In this document: piece after piece, positions 45,160-57,150 of the stretch | Numbering within the stretch: position 1 is the first letter of the stretch | How the letters are laid out: each line of letters opens with the position of its first letter | Source: Dermacentor variabilis | Lineage: Eukaryota; Arthropoda; Arachnida; Ixodida; Ixodidae | DNA length: 64,000 nt | Reading direction: 5' to 3' | Assembly (NCBI RefSeq): GCF_050947875.1 | Contig: NW_027460346.1 | Span: 4,468,000-4,531,999 of the forward strand | Made by a program: the position numbers and the translations under genes | Notes under the pieces: generated by a model | The model's database searches: none | Told to the model about the DNA's origin: nothing | The model's input: the letters and a program-made list of their open reading frames with translations, nothing else

Positions 45160-45960
45160 CGTTGCAGTTTTTGTAAGAAGCCCTCTTCATCAGACCGATG
45201 TTTATCTTGTACGGTGGTGTACTTTATTGCACGAAGTCGTGGCAGTATTGGTTCGCCTCCAACGCACAAACGTTATCATCGTTTCGTACTGTGCCAGCGC
45301 CTACAGCGGTCGTGCGGCTCGGTTGTGTCTCGGCTGGTTGGCGCACTTACGAGAGAAACGTCCTGGTTGCCCTATTGTGGAAGCAGGAGATTTAACGCGC
45401 CCTGCACCACAATTGTCAGAATTCTCTATTGGCTTCAGTTCCCTAACCGTGTCTGCACATTCGTCGAAGCCTTCCTGCGCGCTCACACCTTCTCCATTCG
45501 TCTGGATGGCCAAACAACTGGTCAGTTGGTCGCACATTGCGGTGTCCCACAATGATCTTTGCCCGCTCAGTCCTTTTCAACATTGCCCTCCATCTACTAG
45601 CTTGGAAGCTAGCGACGATACATTACGCACAGTAAATAATGTATGGAGATGACATCACTGTTTGGTCAGTTGATCCTGAAGTCTGCCAACAAGAACAAGC
45701 GCTCCAAGAGGCCATAAACGTGACGCACAACTGGTGTGCTCAGATAGAGATTGAAATTTCCAAGGACATGATGACGTACATGTCACTGGCGAACAAGTAT
45801 GGGCGCTGTCTACTGGCACTCTGGCCTCTTCACGTAATTCTGCATCAGCAACCACTGCCCGAGGCTTCAAGTCTTCGTGTAGTCGGCTTTGAAATGGATC
45901 CACCTGATCTGCTTGGGGGACCATGGCTCAAGAATGCAAAGAAACAGGCCGCATAAACCA
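45160..45960 (+). pseudogene. LINE endonuclease end fused to late RT
   Basis: The endonuclease frame reads VAVLVRLQRTNVIIVSYC and LAHLREKRPGCPIVEAGD, where the catalytic GDFN motif loses frame. RT resumes with RILYWLQFPNRVC, FSIRLDGQTTGQLVAHCGVP and, after shifts, VMYGDD-type MYGDDITVWSVD at 45639. YGDD replaces the usual YADD but keeps both aspartates. About 1 kb between the endonuclease and RT blocks is missing. Confidence 0.8.
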
Positions 45961-46037
45961 TACAGTTGATACGTCGGATTGCGAAGGAATCTGGCGGAGT
46001 GAGCACCAAGATGGCTCGGCTTCTTGTCTGATCTGTA

Positions 46038-47205
46038 TTGCAACCACGACTCGTCTACGGAACCAAGTTTCATCATCTCACGACGCCAGAATGGGCTCGC
46101 CTTGAGGCCAATAGTAACGAAGCCATGCGGGCCTTAAGGGGACTATCACGTCTCGCTGCATTGCCAACCCTACAGGCCGAGTCCCAGCTCAACACTATAG
46201 ACGAACTCGTGCACGAATGTCGATGTGCGCCCGCCGTGAAGCCATTAAATTTCTGCTCAGTTTCTTCAATGGCCCGGTACATGGGACACGAAATAGACAA
46301 TCCAGCTTCAACGAGACCCGGCGTAGCTCCGTGGGATAGGGTATAATTCATTTACAATAAACCTCTTGGTCGTCTATATAGCCCGGTTCCTCACCAGGCG
46401 AATGCCCAAGCTTCCAACCTTCTTCGCGTCGACGATAATCAAGACGATACGACTCTTGTAGCATACACTGATGCCAGTGTTAATGGCACCATGATTCACA
46501 CAGCTCTTGTGTGTCGATTGATACAAGAGGCAGGCCAGACGTGCTCATATGTTGCCGATCCGGCACCACCGGCGTATCTTGCCGAGCTTGCCGCTATTCC
46601 AGACGGCTTGGCCGCGTTGCTACCTACGGTTCAGCTGCTCGATACTCTGAACTCATCTTTTGCACGGACTCTACTCAAGCCATCCATGACATACGTAGGG
46701 CATCTCGGTCCACTCTACTCGCAGATAGCATTCACCATCTTGCTGCCGTTACGATTATCCTGATACTCGTCCAGTGGGTGCCTCGAGCAGCCCTGCCCGG
46801 TCTCCTTGAAGTAGATATGGCAACCCACCGACAGATATAAACTTACTCACTTCCACGTTTTCCTGAAAACGCCTGCGGACGACTGATTCGGGAAAAGGAA
46901 AACCTCCGACGCACCACACGAGCTCTTATACCTCCGTGTGGGTCAGACCTCCCTGGTGGTTTAACCGGTCGAGAGCAGGTTACGTTAAGGAGGCTACGTG
47001 CCGGGGTCGCGCTCACTCCGTCTTTGACCGCTCTCTGGCCACAACAGTATCATGGTCTTCACGGAGCATCGTGCCCATGTTGTGGCACAAAAGTAAAAAA
47101 ATGTGACAGTGACACACCTAGTGTGGACGTGCCCAGGACTTCATCTAAACCGTCTCAGCCACCTCCGGGCAACCGGCCTTCGGCATGGCCGCCTACGGGA
47201 CCTTG
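46038..47205 (+). pseudogene. LINE thumb, RNase H and zinc motif
   Basis: EWARLEANSNEAMRALRGLS and LQAESQLNTIDELVHE follow RT. RNase H is recognised by VAYTDASVNGT (first catalytic Asp) and a shifted AELAAIPDGLA with the catalytic Glu. The C-terminal LRAGVALTPSLTALWP and CPCCGTKVKKC match the ends of tick I-group proteins. Confidence 0.75.
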
Positions 47206-47319
47206 AACATTGGATTCGTGGACCACGTTCACTTCTATATCTTTTGCACGAGTCGAATCTGTTCGTGTACTTTTAACATCCTTTGTATTATGCCTAAATG
47301 CGAGCTTTCGAATTAAAAA

Positions 47320-48299
47320 AAAATCTCGAAAGCGGACTGGCGACAAGGAAGATGCTCACGGGGCCATACTATTGATGACAGCATCAGACAAGGCCAAGTG
47401 CGGTCAGGTTGACTTTATAGGTTTGCAAGGATTGACTGACGGGCTGTTAGTTCATTATCACCGAAAGGACAGCGCTTCAAGTTGTTAGCGAAGTGTGTGT
47501 GTGGATCCTCCTTTGTGTCCCGTCTTGAAGCGGTGTTCTTTCTATGACTTCACAGAGCTTCTTTTTCTTCGTCAGTTACGCTTTCCAAGAATGTTTACTT
47601 GGAAAACTTTTGTTCGCATGGCTCTTACAAAACCATGCTTAATCAAAATTTCTTCGCTCGGTTGGATAATCTCGAGGCCGGGCTCCAAAGTGCTCATTTT
47701 ATTTAGCCACCTAAGATCAATTACTGAAATGTTAATGAACGTAGCTTTTGTTGATGATGCACACAACTTCTCTACTTACTGCGCGTCCAGAGGTTACCAA
47801 TCTGAACACTCGAATGATAAATTGATGTTGTCAATACATGGTTTAATAGTTTTGGTTGGTGCAGTTAAAAGCAGCCGGCATATTGATGGTGCTGCAGGCT
47901 TCTTATAAAGCAAGTGTGAAAGCTTGGACAGCTTTTCTTGGCGCAAATCAACTTCATAAACTTAAGCGCATGGGCCCAACCCTGCACTTTTGTCTATATA
48001 ACCGTTTCTCCTACATTATACAAGTATCACCTCAGCGCTAAGGTACATCATACAAGCTGTGCGAGAACATTGTGCGCGCTCCCGATTAGATTGCTGGGCG
48101 TTGATGGCATAAGGCTCGGTTTCCTGGCATCATTAGGAATAGAACAGCTGCCTGGGGCAAAGCATTGAATACATTTTCTGTACTTTATAACATACGGGTC
48201 AGCGCGGACATGTACGTTAGAACGAAAAGTACTGAAATATTAAGATGAGGTTTTTGCGGCATATATTTTGGCTGTCTAATGTTAACATTTAAAGAAAAT
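47320..48299. other. No gene recognised
   Basis: A 137-codon plus frame at 47495-47908 lacks any recognisable motif and biased codon use. Confidence 0.45.
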
Positions 48300-48462
48300 A
48301 CGCACTGTCGGAATCGATTACGCGGAGCTTTCCGTGCTGGATGATTTGATTGACGATAAGTAGCGTGATGTTTACGGTTAAGCTTAATTTCTTCAACGTT
48401 TAGTCTAACACGAGAGTGGTGATTTGATGTTAAACGTTATCTTGCGGGCACCAGTGTAAGGT
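48300..48462 (+). repeat. Dispersed repeat, copy B
   Basis: Partner of 42690-42855. The flanks beyond the shared block are unrelated. Confidence 0.8.
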
Positions 48463-48469
48463 CGGCTCT

Positions 48470-49980
48470 CGTCGGATGACGGCTCCAACACATGCTGCTG
48501 GCCAAAAGCTGCCGAGGAAATAAATAACGCCCTGCCGCTTCCCCGTCGCATGTCACGATGCAGCCGACCGTGTTCACCGAACGCACACTTGATAGCAGCA
48601 CGATACCAGTGCGAAACCGCTCCGTTACGTGGCTTTTTTTTTATATTTCGCGGGCCTTCTTTGCAACCAAGAAAAAAGGCTACGTGAGACGTATCGTGCA
48701 GGAAATCACTCGATCGGTGGTTTCTGAAGGTGCTCTACAAATTTGCGTATCATACTTGATGTCCTCAGCCAATAATGAAAAAAGTTGGGTAATTAACCTA
48801 TTTATTAGTGAGTTACGGGCAAAAGAAAAAAAATGTCTGAGTTACTATGGGCCAGTGCGAATAGTATGTATTCGGTTCAATTCACTTCCGACACGCCTTT
48901 GATTTTTAAGAGCTTGGCTCAAGTTACGTGGAACCCCTTGTATATTTATGACCTCTGCATGCAAGTGACGATGTTTCCATCCCTAATAAATGTTGTGAAT
49001 TATTAGAAGTGTTCTTTAATAGAGTCGTTAGCTTTGCTTACTGGAAAGGCAAGCGATACTGAGACACAGATCATTCACGTGCATTTCACACGTCGTTCAT
49101 AGAATACTCTGCCAAAGCGCTCACTAATGTCTGCAGGTTTTTTCAAAGGCAAAAAAGTACGCAAAGCATTTTGAAGCGAGGGGAACATACAGCAACATAT
49201 TCATTTTCTAGGCCTAAGCTATTCATACCTTTATAAACAATTGTTAATTGGCTTCTTCCTTCTCTTTAAAAACGCAATAAACTTTCTGCTGTGTATATTG
49301 TTAAGTATATTGTGTATCTCCTAGGTGTTTACAGTCGAAATTTAAACCAATGTGGAAGTGAGAAAATGCGGATGAGGCAGCCGCCGCAGGTACTTCTAAT
49401 GCGCTTGTTCTTCTGTTGCCAGGATTTCAGAAGCAAAGCAAAGTGTGAATTAAAATCCGTGCACGTTCGCGCCAACAGTGATGCAGTAAGCTATTAGCCA
49501 CAATAAAATTTTAAGTGAAAAGGTCGAGGCAAGCGAAGAGAAACCTCAAATGGTGTGGGTGACAAAAATTCTGGCAATGACATGGTAGGTGGAGGTGGGG
49601 GGCGGGGGGGAGCTAGGCTTCGGCATCGTGGGGGTGGCGGCTCTGCCCCCCCCCCTCACCCCGGAAAACTCCTGAGGGCGCTCTGCTCTCCTCCGCCCCA
49701 CCCTCCCGTCGTCGGCGCCTATGCATGGACAAGTTTCTGCACTCCCGGTTTAGCCAGATCCAAGCAGACAATTTTTTTTTGTTCAAAGGTATAGCTTTAC
49801 AAAACCTCATTACGTAGCTGTTTGGGCAAAAGCTTCTGATATCTTTCTTTTTTTTTGTTTTCGGTTGCCCAACTTTGGAAATATCTTACAAAGTTACTAT
49901 TCAACCTAAAGCAAACAGAAATATTATTGCAGCGAACGGATTTTAAGTTGCAATTAGCATAGTTGTTGCTTCAGACAAAC
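48470..49980. other. Mostly unassigned; contains G/C homopolymer foldback
   Basis: 49570-49715 has runs of G followed by runs of C that could pair, with short tracts GGGGGGCGGGGGGG and CCCCCCCCCCTCACCCC. A similar tract lies at 57205-57265. No gene found. Confidence 0.5.
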
Positions 49981-49989
49981 TCCGAGTGG

Positions 49990-50125
49990 ACATTGACATC
50001 ACTAGGCCGTCCTCGAGCAGGTGGTACTCACCTGTGCAAATGGTCCCCAAGAAAACTGGTGACTGAGGGCTCTGCACAGGTTACCACGCGCTTAATCTGG
50101 AAACAATTCATGATCGTTACATTTT
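49990..50125 (+). mobile_element. Small Ty3/gypsy RT fragment
   Basis: RPSSSRWYSPVQMVPKKTGD, a stop, then GYHALNLETIHDRY is the first RT block of gypsy elements (normally ...WRPCGDYRALN...). Sequence on both sides is unrelated, so only about 135 bp remains. Confidence 0.75.
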
Positions 50126-50639
50126 GCTGCGTGTCTGCAATAGCTGGTACTGACTGCAGTGAACAAAAAAAAAAAAAAGAAACACTCACGAGACGAAGTG
50201 CACGGTGTTTAGAAGCATTGAAGTTGAAGCGCTGTGGAACTTGATCCACAGTGCAGAAGAAGGTGGTAAAGTTGATCCTCTGTATTGTTAAAACAAATCG
50301 CAGAATATATGCAACCTCTGGCGACACGTGAGGGGAATGGCAGGGTTGAGGATAATATCAGATGGTCCAATCAGCACGTGGTGGCTGTAATAATGCAGCA
50401 CATGCCAAACAATTGCAGACGCAAGGCAGTTTATGCAAGGCTGGCTCATGCTGTAGCTGCGGTAATTTTTCGTCAAAGGCAAATCGTGTGCATATATCTG
50501 GGCTAGTTGATTCAGCAGAGAGATTGAGTATGATAGTTTTACGTCAGAGAAGACTAATCGTGTGCATTTTTCTGTGCGCGATTGAAAGACATCCGAATGA
50601 TTGAATAAATATTAATGGTGAAAAATACAGTCTCAGTAT

Positions 50640-52192
50640 CTGGCAAGTTTTTATTCCACACTTTTCATCAATCTTTAATGACAGGTCAGATACCCCAAGA
50701 TTGGAAAACAGCTGAAGTTATACCCATTTTCAATGACGTTGACGAAAACTTGGCTTAGAACTACCGACCGATATTGATAACGTGCATATGCTGTAAAATG
50801 ATGGAACATATTATTTCATCTCATTTTTACTATCATCTATAATCGAAGAACTTTTTTCTTAATCAACATGGTTTTAGAGAGGTTTGTCGTGCGAAACGCA
50901 ACTGCTTGAAGTTACGACAGATTTCCATTTTAACATGGACTCAGACCTTCAAACTGACAGCATCTTTCTGGATTTTTCTAAGGCTTTGACCACGTAGTTC
51001 ATTGTCGCCTGTTTTTGCAATTATCATAATTACAACTTGATTCACTAACTCTACCCCGGCTTCGAAATTTTCTTTATAACAGGAAGCAGTTTACTTTGGC
51101 TAACAGCTTCTCCTCGCCCCCTTCAGATGTTCCATCCGGAGTAGCACAAGGAAGCGTTCTTGGTCCCTTATTCTGACATACATTAATGGCATACCCAATA
51201 ACATATCATCATTCATGCGCATTTTCGCTGACGACTGCATTATATATCGTTCTATTAACAGCTCTGATGCATACCTGATCCTCCAAAAGGATCCTAACCA
51301 AATTACTAATTGGTGTGACACCTGGCTAGTGGCTCTAAATTCATCAAAATGTAACGTGATGTCCTTCACCCGCAAACGCACCAACTTGGACTATTCCTAC
51401 TGTATTAAAAATGTACCATTATGTCGGACCACATCATTCTAATATCTAGGCGTAAATATTTCAACAAACCTCTCCTGGACTTCTCACAATGCCACCATCT
51501 GTGCCAGTGCTTCTCGATCACTGGGTTACCTGCGACGTAACCTTCGAAAGTCACCTACACTTATCCGCAAACTGGCATTTCAAACATTTGTTTGCGCTCG
51601 ACTTGAGTTCGCCGCTTCAGTCTGGTCTCCCCACCAAAATTACGTAATTGATATGCTGGAAATATTCCAAAATAGAGCCGCACGTTTCATTTCCCGGAAA
51701 TATGACTACCGTTCTTGCGTAACTCAAATAAAGATTCACCTTTCACTTCAGCTGCTAAGAATTCGTCGGGACATTTTGCCTTTTGTCATTACTTCATGAA
51801 TACGCGCACCATACTAACAAACGCTCCCCTACATCTAGAAACGTTATCGCAAACGCCGCACAGATTGCACAGTCATCATAGTTTCACGCGAATCTATGGT
51901 AAAAGACAAGCATTTTACTCGCCTGCAATTCCACGTGCCATTCCGCTCTGGAAGAGCATCCCCGATAACATAGTTGCGGAAGCTGACCGCGAAAAATTCA
52001 GGCACTCACTAAACTCGTTTAACTGATTCTACTCACTGTATACAGCTGTATGTAGCTAATATGTTTCTCTATATTTTAGGCGGTGCATTTGGCTGGTGTT
52101 TCCTTTTTATATTGTTACTAGATTGTACGTGCTTACTTGATTCTATGCCTCCCTTACTCAATCCCCACGTAGGGGCTTTGTAAGGTTTTTGA

Positions 52193-52227
<35 letters not shown>

Positions 52228-52228
52228 A
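50640..52228 (+). mobile_element. CR1/L2-like LINE, 5'-truncated, with (ATAA)n tail
   Basis: RT begins with GQIPQDWKTAEVIPIFND and NYRPI. FADDCIIYRSI is the catalytic box at 51225, with both aspartates intact. CDTWLVALNSSKCNVMSF and RSLGYLRRNLRKSPTLIRKL follow, then CARLEFAASVWSPHQNYVID and a basic helix RAARFI. A last piece ends near 52026. The 3' end at 52192-52228 is a tandem ATAA repeat. Several frameshifts and stops show it is dead, but the divergence is moderate. Confidence 0.85.
52192..52228 (+). repeat. (ATAA)n LINE tail
   Basis: About nine copies of AAAT/ATAA directly after the LINE 3' UTR; the typical template-end repeat of this LINE group. Confidence 0.9.
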
Positions 52229-52229
52229 C

Positions 52230-52730
52230 TACCTCATGTTGTTGGCGACTAAATTGGTCCTGATAAGGTTCTCGAAGGACTGGGCTGGAAATTATTAGCG
52301 ATAGATGTATTCCAGCCTATTTAGCTTCTTATTATAAGCTATACGGACTGAATCAGGGTGCCGACACGATCTAGACGATACGTGTTGCACTTGGAACTGC
52401 GCAAGAACACAGGATAAGTCAAGACCAAGGATGACAAAGCACTGCTCGAAAGCTATGGTTATTGTGTGCTGCTCGTGGTATACTCTAGCTGCTGCTGTTA
52501 TTGCGCTTTTTAAATCGGTGACACTTTTTAGTGGGCTTCGATCATGATGCTTTCTGTGGGGTAAGTATCGCTCTAGCTATCTATATATGTGTATATCTAA
52601 CCATTTTCCCGCCTACCTGAGTCAGTAAGTGACAATGTGTGTTTACGTGCTGCTGTTGAACGAACCTCTTTCGTACTGACATAGGTGACAGTAGATGGGG
52701 GACTGGGTAGGTAGGTAGCACTGTTCGAAC
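52230..52730. other. No gene recognised
   Basis: Unassigned sequence without domain or repeat match. Confidence 0.45.
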
Positions 52731-52734
52731 AAAT

Positions 52735-53060
52735 TTTTTTACACTGACTTGGAACACTGGGTATATGCCACTCAGTCTGTGCTGGTCGTCAGTGAACCTC
52801 TTTGGCGTCAACTTGGATTCTGGTATGTACCAGTGGGTGCCTGTCGTTCTTCAATGAGCATCGTTGACGCCAACTTGGGTAACGAGGTGTGTGCCACTTG
52901 TGAATGTGCAGCTCTACAATGATTAAAAATATCCATAAATTTCTCTCATGCAGAGCGGAATCGAACCTCGTCGCGACGTTGCTCAAGAACAGCAACCCGA
53001 CGCTTCAGGAGGCCGCGCCACAACTGCACTGAGTATGGGGCGCTTTTGAATGAACGTCTT
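52735..53060 (-). mobile_element. tRNA-derived SINE-like repeat, minus copy
   Basis: On the minus strand the head at 53026-52955 has box A TGTGGCGCGGCC and a perfect box B GGTTCGATTCC. The tail modules match 40870-41060: CAAGTTGGCGTCAACG, GCTCATTGAAGAACG and CAGCACAGACTGAGTGGCA. The segment just before the head (53030-53060) is also shared. Confidence 0.75.
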
Positions 53061-53189
53061 TCACCCAAACTCTTTAATGTGTTGGATTTATAGCTGCTCC
53101 TGGGTTGCACTCTCGGCCGAGTTGGTTAGTGGCATCGGGTAGTTTTCGTTAGTTTGTTGATTACTGTATTTATTCCTTTTTAGATCGCA

Positions 53190-53620
53190 GCTGTTTGGCG
53201 CCCGTTCGAGCGTTGAGCGTCGGCGTGCCGGCGGCAGTGCGCCGTGAGATGGGAAGGGTTACGTTCGTCCGCGGCGTCAGGTGCTGGGGTCAGTCCACAA
53301 TACCAGCGCGTGTGACGGCTATCGCTGCGTCTGCAAGGGGCGATGGCATGCGGCTACGAGTGAGGCTCCATGTGAGGCTTCCTTGGGTGTTTTCGCCTCT
53401 GGCGCTGGTTGCACGATTTCCCCGCGACGAAGGGCCGCATCGCCGTTCGTAGAACGAAAGCGTGAGAACAAAAGCGTATCGCCACGGCGACGGTGGGTAC
53501 GACATGGCGGCAGACTAGCGCACGTCGTCTGTATGGAAACAAGCGCTGCATGAGCAGAGGTATGTTTGCGGCGGAGGCTATGAATCGCGCCCATGCGTCA
53601 CCCACACGCGTCTCGCGATC
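53190..53620. other. GC-rich block, unassigned
   Basis: Open frames on both strands without recognisable domains. A Cys-containing frame at 53281-53553 (CDGYRCVCKG) hints at a small Cys-rich motif, but there is no second line of evidence. Confidence 0.35.
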
Positions 53621-53629
53621 TCCCGATTA

Positions 53630-55008
53630 GCATGTGCTCTTAGAAATTGTACACAGGAATCGATAGCGAACCACCTTGTTTAAACTTAACATCTACAGTG
53701 CACCTAAATCGCGACGAGTCAACTTCGGCCAACTTTTTTCGGCCGTCAGCAAACAAGCCAGAAAATTGATTATTCTGTGAGATTTCAATGCGTCCCACCT
53801 TGCGTAGGGTTACCAAACAGAAACTCCCAAAAGTCATCGTCTAGCCCACGCCATAAGCCTTCATCGATTCATTCTGCTGACAGAAGCCGAGACACACCAA
53901 CTAGAACGGGTAACAGCGTAAGCAGGGATACTTGCCCCGACCTAACAATGGTCAAAGGGTTGACTCAATGCTCCTGGAACAATCTAATTGAGAACCTGGG
54001 CAGTGACCACAGCATTATAGTCACAGACGTCCAGCTGGTAGCCATACGCACCCAATAACTGCAATTAAAGTAACCAAGTGGGACGGTTTCCGGCGCAGCA
54101 GAACCAAGTCTCAACAACACGTCACGCCATTTCTACACGATTGGACACAACAGCTACAAGAAAATTTAGCGCTGCCACCAAGCAACTCACTGCAAAAACG
54201 CAGACACAGGATGTTGACAGAAATCTTCTCCACCTATGGGATGCTCGAAGAGGCCTGACCAAACGATGGAAGAGGCAGCGGCACAACCATAGGCTGAAAC
54301 AAGAAATTGTCCGGATCACAGGAGAAGCGGAAGAATACGCCACCATCCCCACTAATAACAATTGACACAACCTCTGCGACCGCCTTAATGGTAAACTGAG
54401 TACATAGAAAACGTGGTCCCTCCTCAGAGCACTGCTCAACCCAACGCACACAATACCGTTGGCCTGAAGGTCGCCCGAAGCAGGCGGCATTCATTATGCC
54501 CTACTACACAACCTCTTTGATGAGGCTGTACGGCAACTCACTGCATATTACAACGACTATTGGAAAACGGAACGCTTCCACAGAAATGGCGACACGCCCA
54601 TATTACCTGAATTTCGAAACCCGGGAAACCATCGTCCCTCCAAAATCTCAAACCCGTTTCCCTGACTTCCGTTATCGGCAAGCACTTCGAGCACGTAGTT
54701 CTTATGTGCTCCCTGTCTTATCTCGAAGCGAACCAATTCTTCCTTATTCGGCTATGGACCAGGTTTGTCTGCGCAGGACATAGTCGATCCTAACTCTGAA
54801 GGAGGATATTGTGGAAGGTCCGAGTACAGCTGAAACAAGAGCAATTCTGGCGTTGGACCTGTGGCTTTGGATTTCGACAACGGCTCACATGACCTCATTC
54901 TGAAAAATCTTGCATCCTCCAGATGTGGAAAACAAATCTATGATAATGCCCGAGCCTTTTTGTTTGACCGCACGGGCACCATCGGCCTAGGTGAAATTCG
55001 GTCAGATA
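53630..55008 (+). mobile_element. I-group LINE fragment: endonuclease to RT, interrupted
   Basis: The endonuclease is read as LFKLNIYSAPKSRR, then a DFNASHLA motif with a stop before it, and LGSDHSIIVTDVQ (53777-54058), the catalytic SDH block. A linker (54078-54365) contains LWDARRGLTKRWKRQRHN. RT appears near 54870-55005 as KNLASSR and ARAFLFDRTGTIGLGEIRSD in shifted frames. It is cut at about 55008, where a gypsy LTR begins. Confidence 0.8.
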
Positions 55009-55170
55009 TTTTTACGTGAAACGACACGAGGCGTGACTATTTACAGTGTATTTAAAACGAGTTACACAGCAGCAACCAAGATGGTGGACAGCCTGTCCAC
55101 CAGACAGGCCCGTCGTCATTGTCGTCTGCTCCAAGCAGGATGTCTCTCGGAATGAGTTGGCTGCGTAACA
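55009..55170 (-). repeat. LTR of gypsy element on minus strand
   Basis: On the minus strand a purine-rich tract GGCGGGGGTAA is followed directly by TGTTACGCAGCC at 55170, the expected PPT-LTR junction. The LTR runs to CACGTAAAA near 55009, about 162 bp, with a TTTTAAATACACTGTAAATA region that could serve as TATA/polyadenylation signal. Beyond it the plus-strand LINE resumes, so this is an insertion boundary. Confidence 0.75.
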
Positions 55171-56805
55171 TTACCCCCGCCGGTAAGAGCGCCGTCTCAG
55201 TGCACTTCAAACGGTGATTTTAGGAGGGCGGCATGCTTTCAGTATGCTTACGTGAACTGTGTCACTGGGACCGATCGTAGGTTGCACACTCAGTGAGACG
55301 GGAACAATCTCGTAGGTGATGTCCTTGTCCTGGCTGACGATTCGGTAAGGCCCCGTTTACCGAGATGACAACTTCTCTGACAAGGCAACTCGACGGAATG
55401 GACGCCACATTAGAACTAAGGCACAAACAAATGTCGTGACGTCGGCTGTCATAAAATCACTTCTGAGTGGCTTGCGAGGCCGACAGCTGAGTGCGGGTGA
55501 TCTGACGCGCGTCATGAGCACGAGCGATGGCATCCCGTGCATATTCGCTAGGCGGCGCTGTAGCAGCCGGAAGGAGGGCGTTGAGTGGTAACGTCGGTTT
55601 ACGACGATAGAGCATATAAAATGATGAATAACCGGCGGTGTCTTGACGCGACGAATTGTAGGCGAAGGTTACGTAAGGTAGCGCGAGGTCCCAGTCACGG
55701 CGGTCAGATGAAATATGTACATTGAGAACTTGTCCGTGAGGGCGCTATTTAGGCATTCGGTGAGGCCATTTGTTTGGGGATGGTAGGAAGTGGTCAAAAT
55801 GTGCTGCGTTGAGGAGGAGCGCAAAATATCGTCGATTACACGGCTCAAAAATTCGCGACCTCGAACTGTGAGAAAGTGAGGGGTGCCATGGTGTAGAATA
55901 ATACCGTGTAGTAAAAAATTCGCAACATCCGTGGCACTGCTGGTGGGGAGCGCTCTAGTGATTGCATGCCTGGTCGCATATTCTTTGGCAACGGCGACGC
56001 ACTTGTTGCCGCATTTTGACTCGGGAAAAGGTCCAAGAAGGTCTAAAGCAACACGGAACAATGGTTTGGTCGGGATGTAGAGCGGTTGAAGCACTCAAGC
56101 AGGGAGTTCGGCAGGTCGTTTCCGACGTTGGAATTTGTCGCAGGAGGCCACGTAACGTCCCACAGACCAGGCGAGGCCGCGCCAAAAGAAGCCGCGCCGT
56201 ACACGGTCGTATACGTGTGCGATACGCCAAGGTGACCATCTGTTGGTTCGTCGTGAAGCTCGTGCAGGATCGCGGAACGCAGACGTTTGGGTACAGCGAG
56301 AAGCAGCCCAGGGCCATCTGGCTGAGCGTTACGACGGTAATATGCGCCATTGAAGAGGATGAACCTGCGCAGTGACGCGTCGTTGGATGTCGATTCGAGA
56401 CGGTCAAAGAGCAATCGCACGGAAGCATCACAACCTTATTCTTCACCAATCTGGAGAAACTTAGACATAGACATGATGCACAGAGTAGGCTCGATGTATG
56501 ATACTTCTGCTGGGTCAACAGGATAGGGGGACAAGCAACCCGCGTCCAGATGGAGGCGGCCAGACTGGTAGGCAACGGAGTAAGGGTACTTCTGAAGGCA
56601 CAGCGCCCAATGACCGAGTCGTCCAGTCGTTGAGCGAACAAAGCCAACACAGCGCGTGATTGTTTGTGACAACAAGGAAAGGTCGGCATACCAGTAAGGA
56701 GGGAATTTCGAAACCGCCCAGACAAGGGCAAGACATTCCCGTTCTTTAATAGAGTAATTACATTCAGATTTCGAAAGGAGACGACTGGCGTTCGCAATAG
56801 CACGC
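55171..56805 (-). mobile_element. Ty3/gypsy relic: RNase H and integrase
   Basis: The minus strand from 56805 reads ANASRLLSKSECNYSIKERE and CLALVWAVSKF (RNase H), then GRLGHWALCLQ. The integrase zinc region includes ILHELHDEPTDGHLGVSHTY (H...H). The catalytic core (56094-55669) reads FRVALDLLGPFPESKCGNKC, TPHFLTVRGREF and SYHPQTNGLTECLNSAL. The second catalytic Asp is replaced by Val (LTVRG for LTDRG). The C-terminal tail continues to the PPT. The 5' half (gag, PR, RT) is missing. Several frameshifts. Confidence 0.85.
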
Positions 56806-56814
56806 TAAACAATC

Positions 56815-57150
56815 AATTAAAAAAAGTGGTTAACTGCTACTGAATGAAACCAATGATATGTGGTTTGCCGTCATGCGGTGCTCCTTAGGATGTTTTTCAT
56901 ATTGCATTTACCAAGTTAATTAAATAAGATAAACTATAGAAAATTATTAATATTCGCTTTAGGGCCAAGTGCGTTTCATTACGTTGTAGAGGGCATTCCA
57001 GAACGACAAATCAAATTTTGTCGTGGCAACGCACACGCTGCGTGGTGATATTTTTCCGGCGTTTAAAGAAAGCCCAGAAAATATTAAATAAAACCACGTG
57101 ACTGCCCTCGTGCGCTATTGTATTGCGGCGTGCTCAACCGTGCGTAGACC
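56815..57150 (+). repeat. Interspersed repeat resembling 41602-41990
   Basis: Shares the closing region AATAAAACCACGTGACTGCC with AAATACCATGTGACTGCGC near 41890, and general layout. It begins where the gypsy relic ends. Confidence 0.4.

Larger units (their letters stand above)
43570..47320 (+). mobile_element. I-group LINE with ORF1, EN, RT, RNase H and internal deletion
   Basis: Order on the plus strand: ORF1 with zinc knuckles (43570-44950), endonuclease end (45160-45395), RT (45400-45960), thumb (46038-46346), RNase H (46450-46840), terminal zinc motif (about 47070) and an A-rich tail (about 47315). Presence of RNase H after RT places it in the I group. A deletion fuses the endonuclease GDFNA-type motif directly to the late RT. 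Many frameshifts; inactive. Confidence 0.85.

Noticed and set aside
44785..45555. A 256-codon frame as an intact gene
   Set aside because: Only its last third, from about 45400, is in the LINE RT frame. The first part is a shadow of ORF1 and endonuclease in other frames.
53281..53553. Cys-rich peptide or EGF-like exon
   Set aside because: GC-rich block with open frames on both strands. The Cys spacing does not match a known domain.
55955..56812. A 285-codon minus-strand frame as a gene
   Set aside because: The recognisable RNase H and integrase pieces lie mostly in other frames. This long frame is largely an out-of-phase reading of the gypsy relic.
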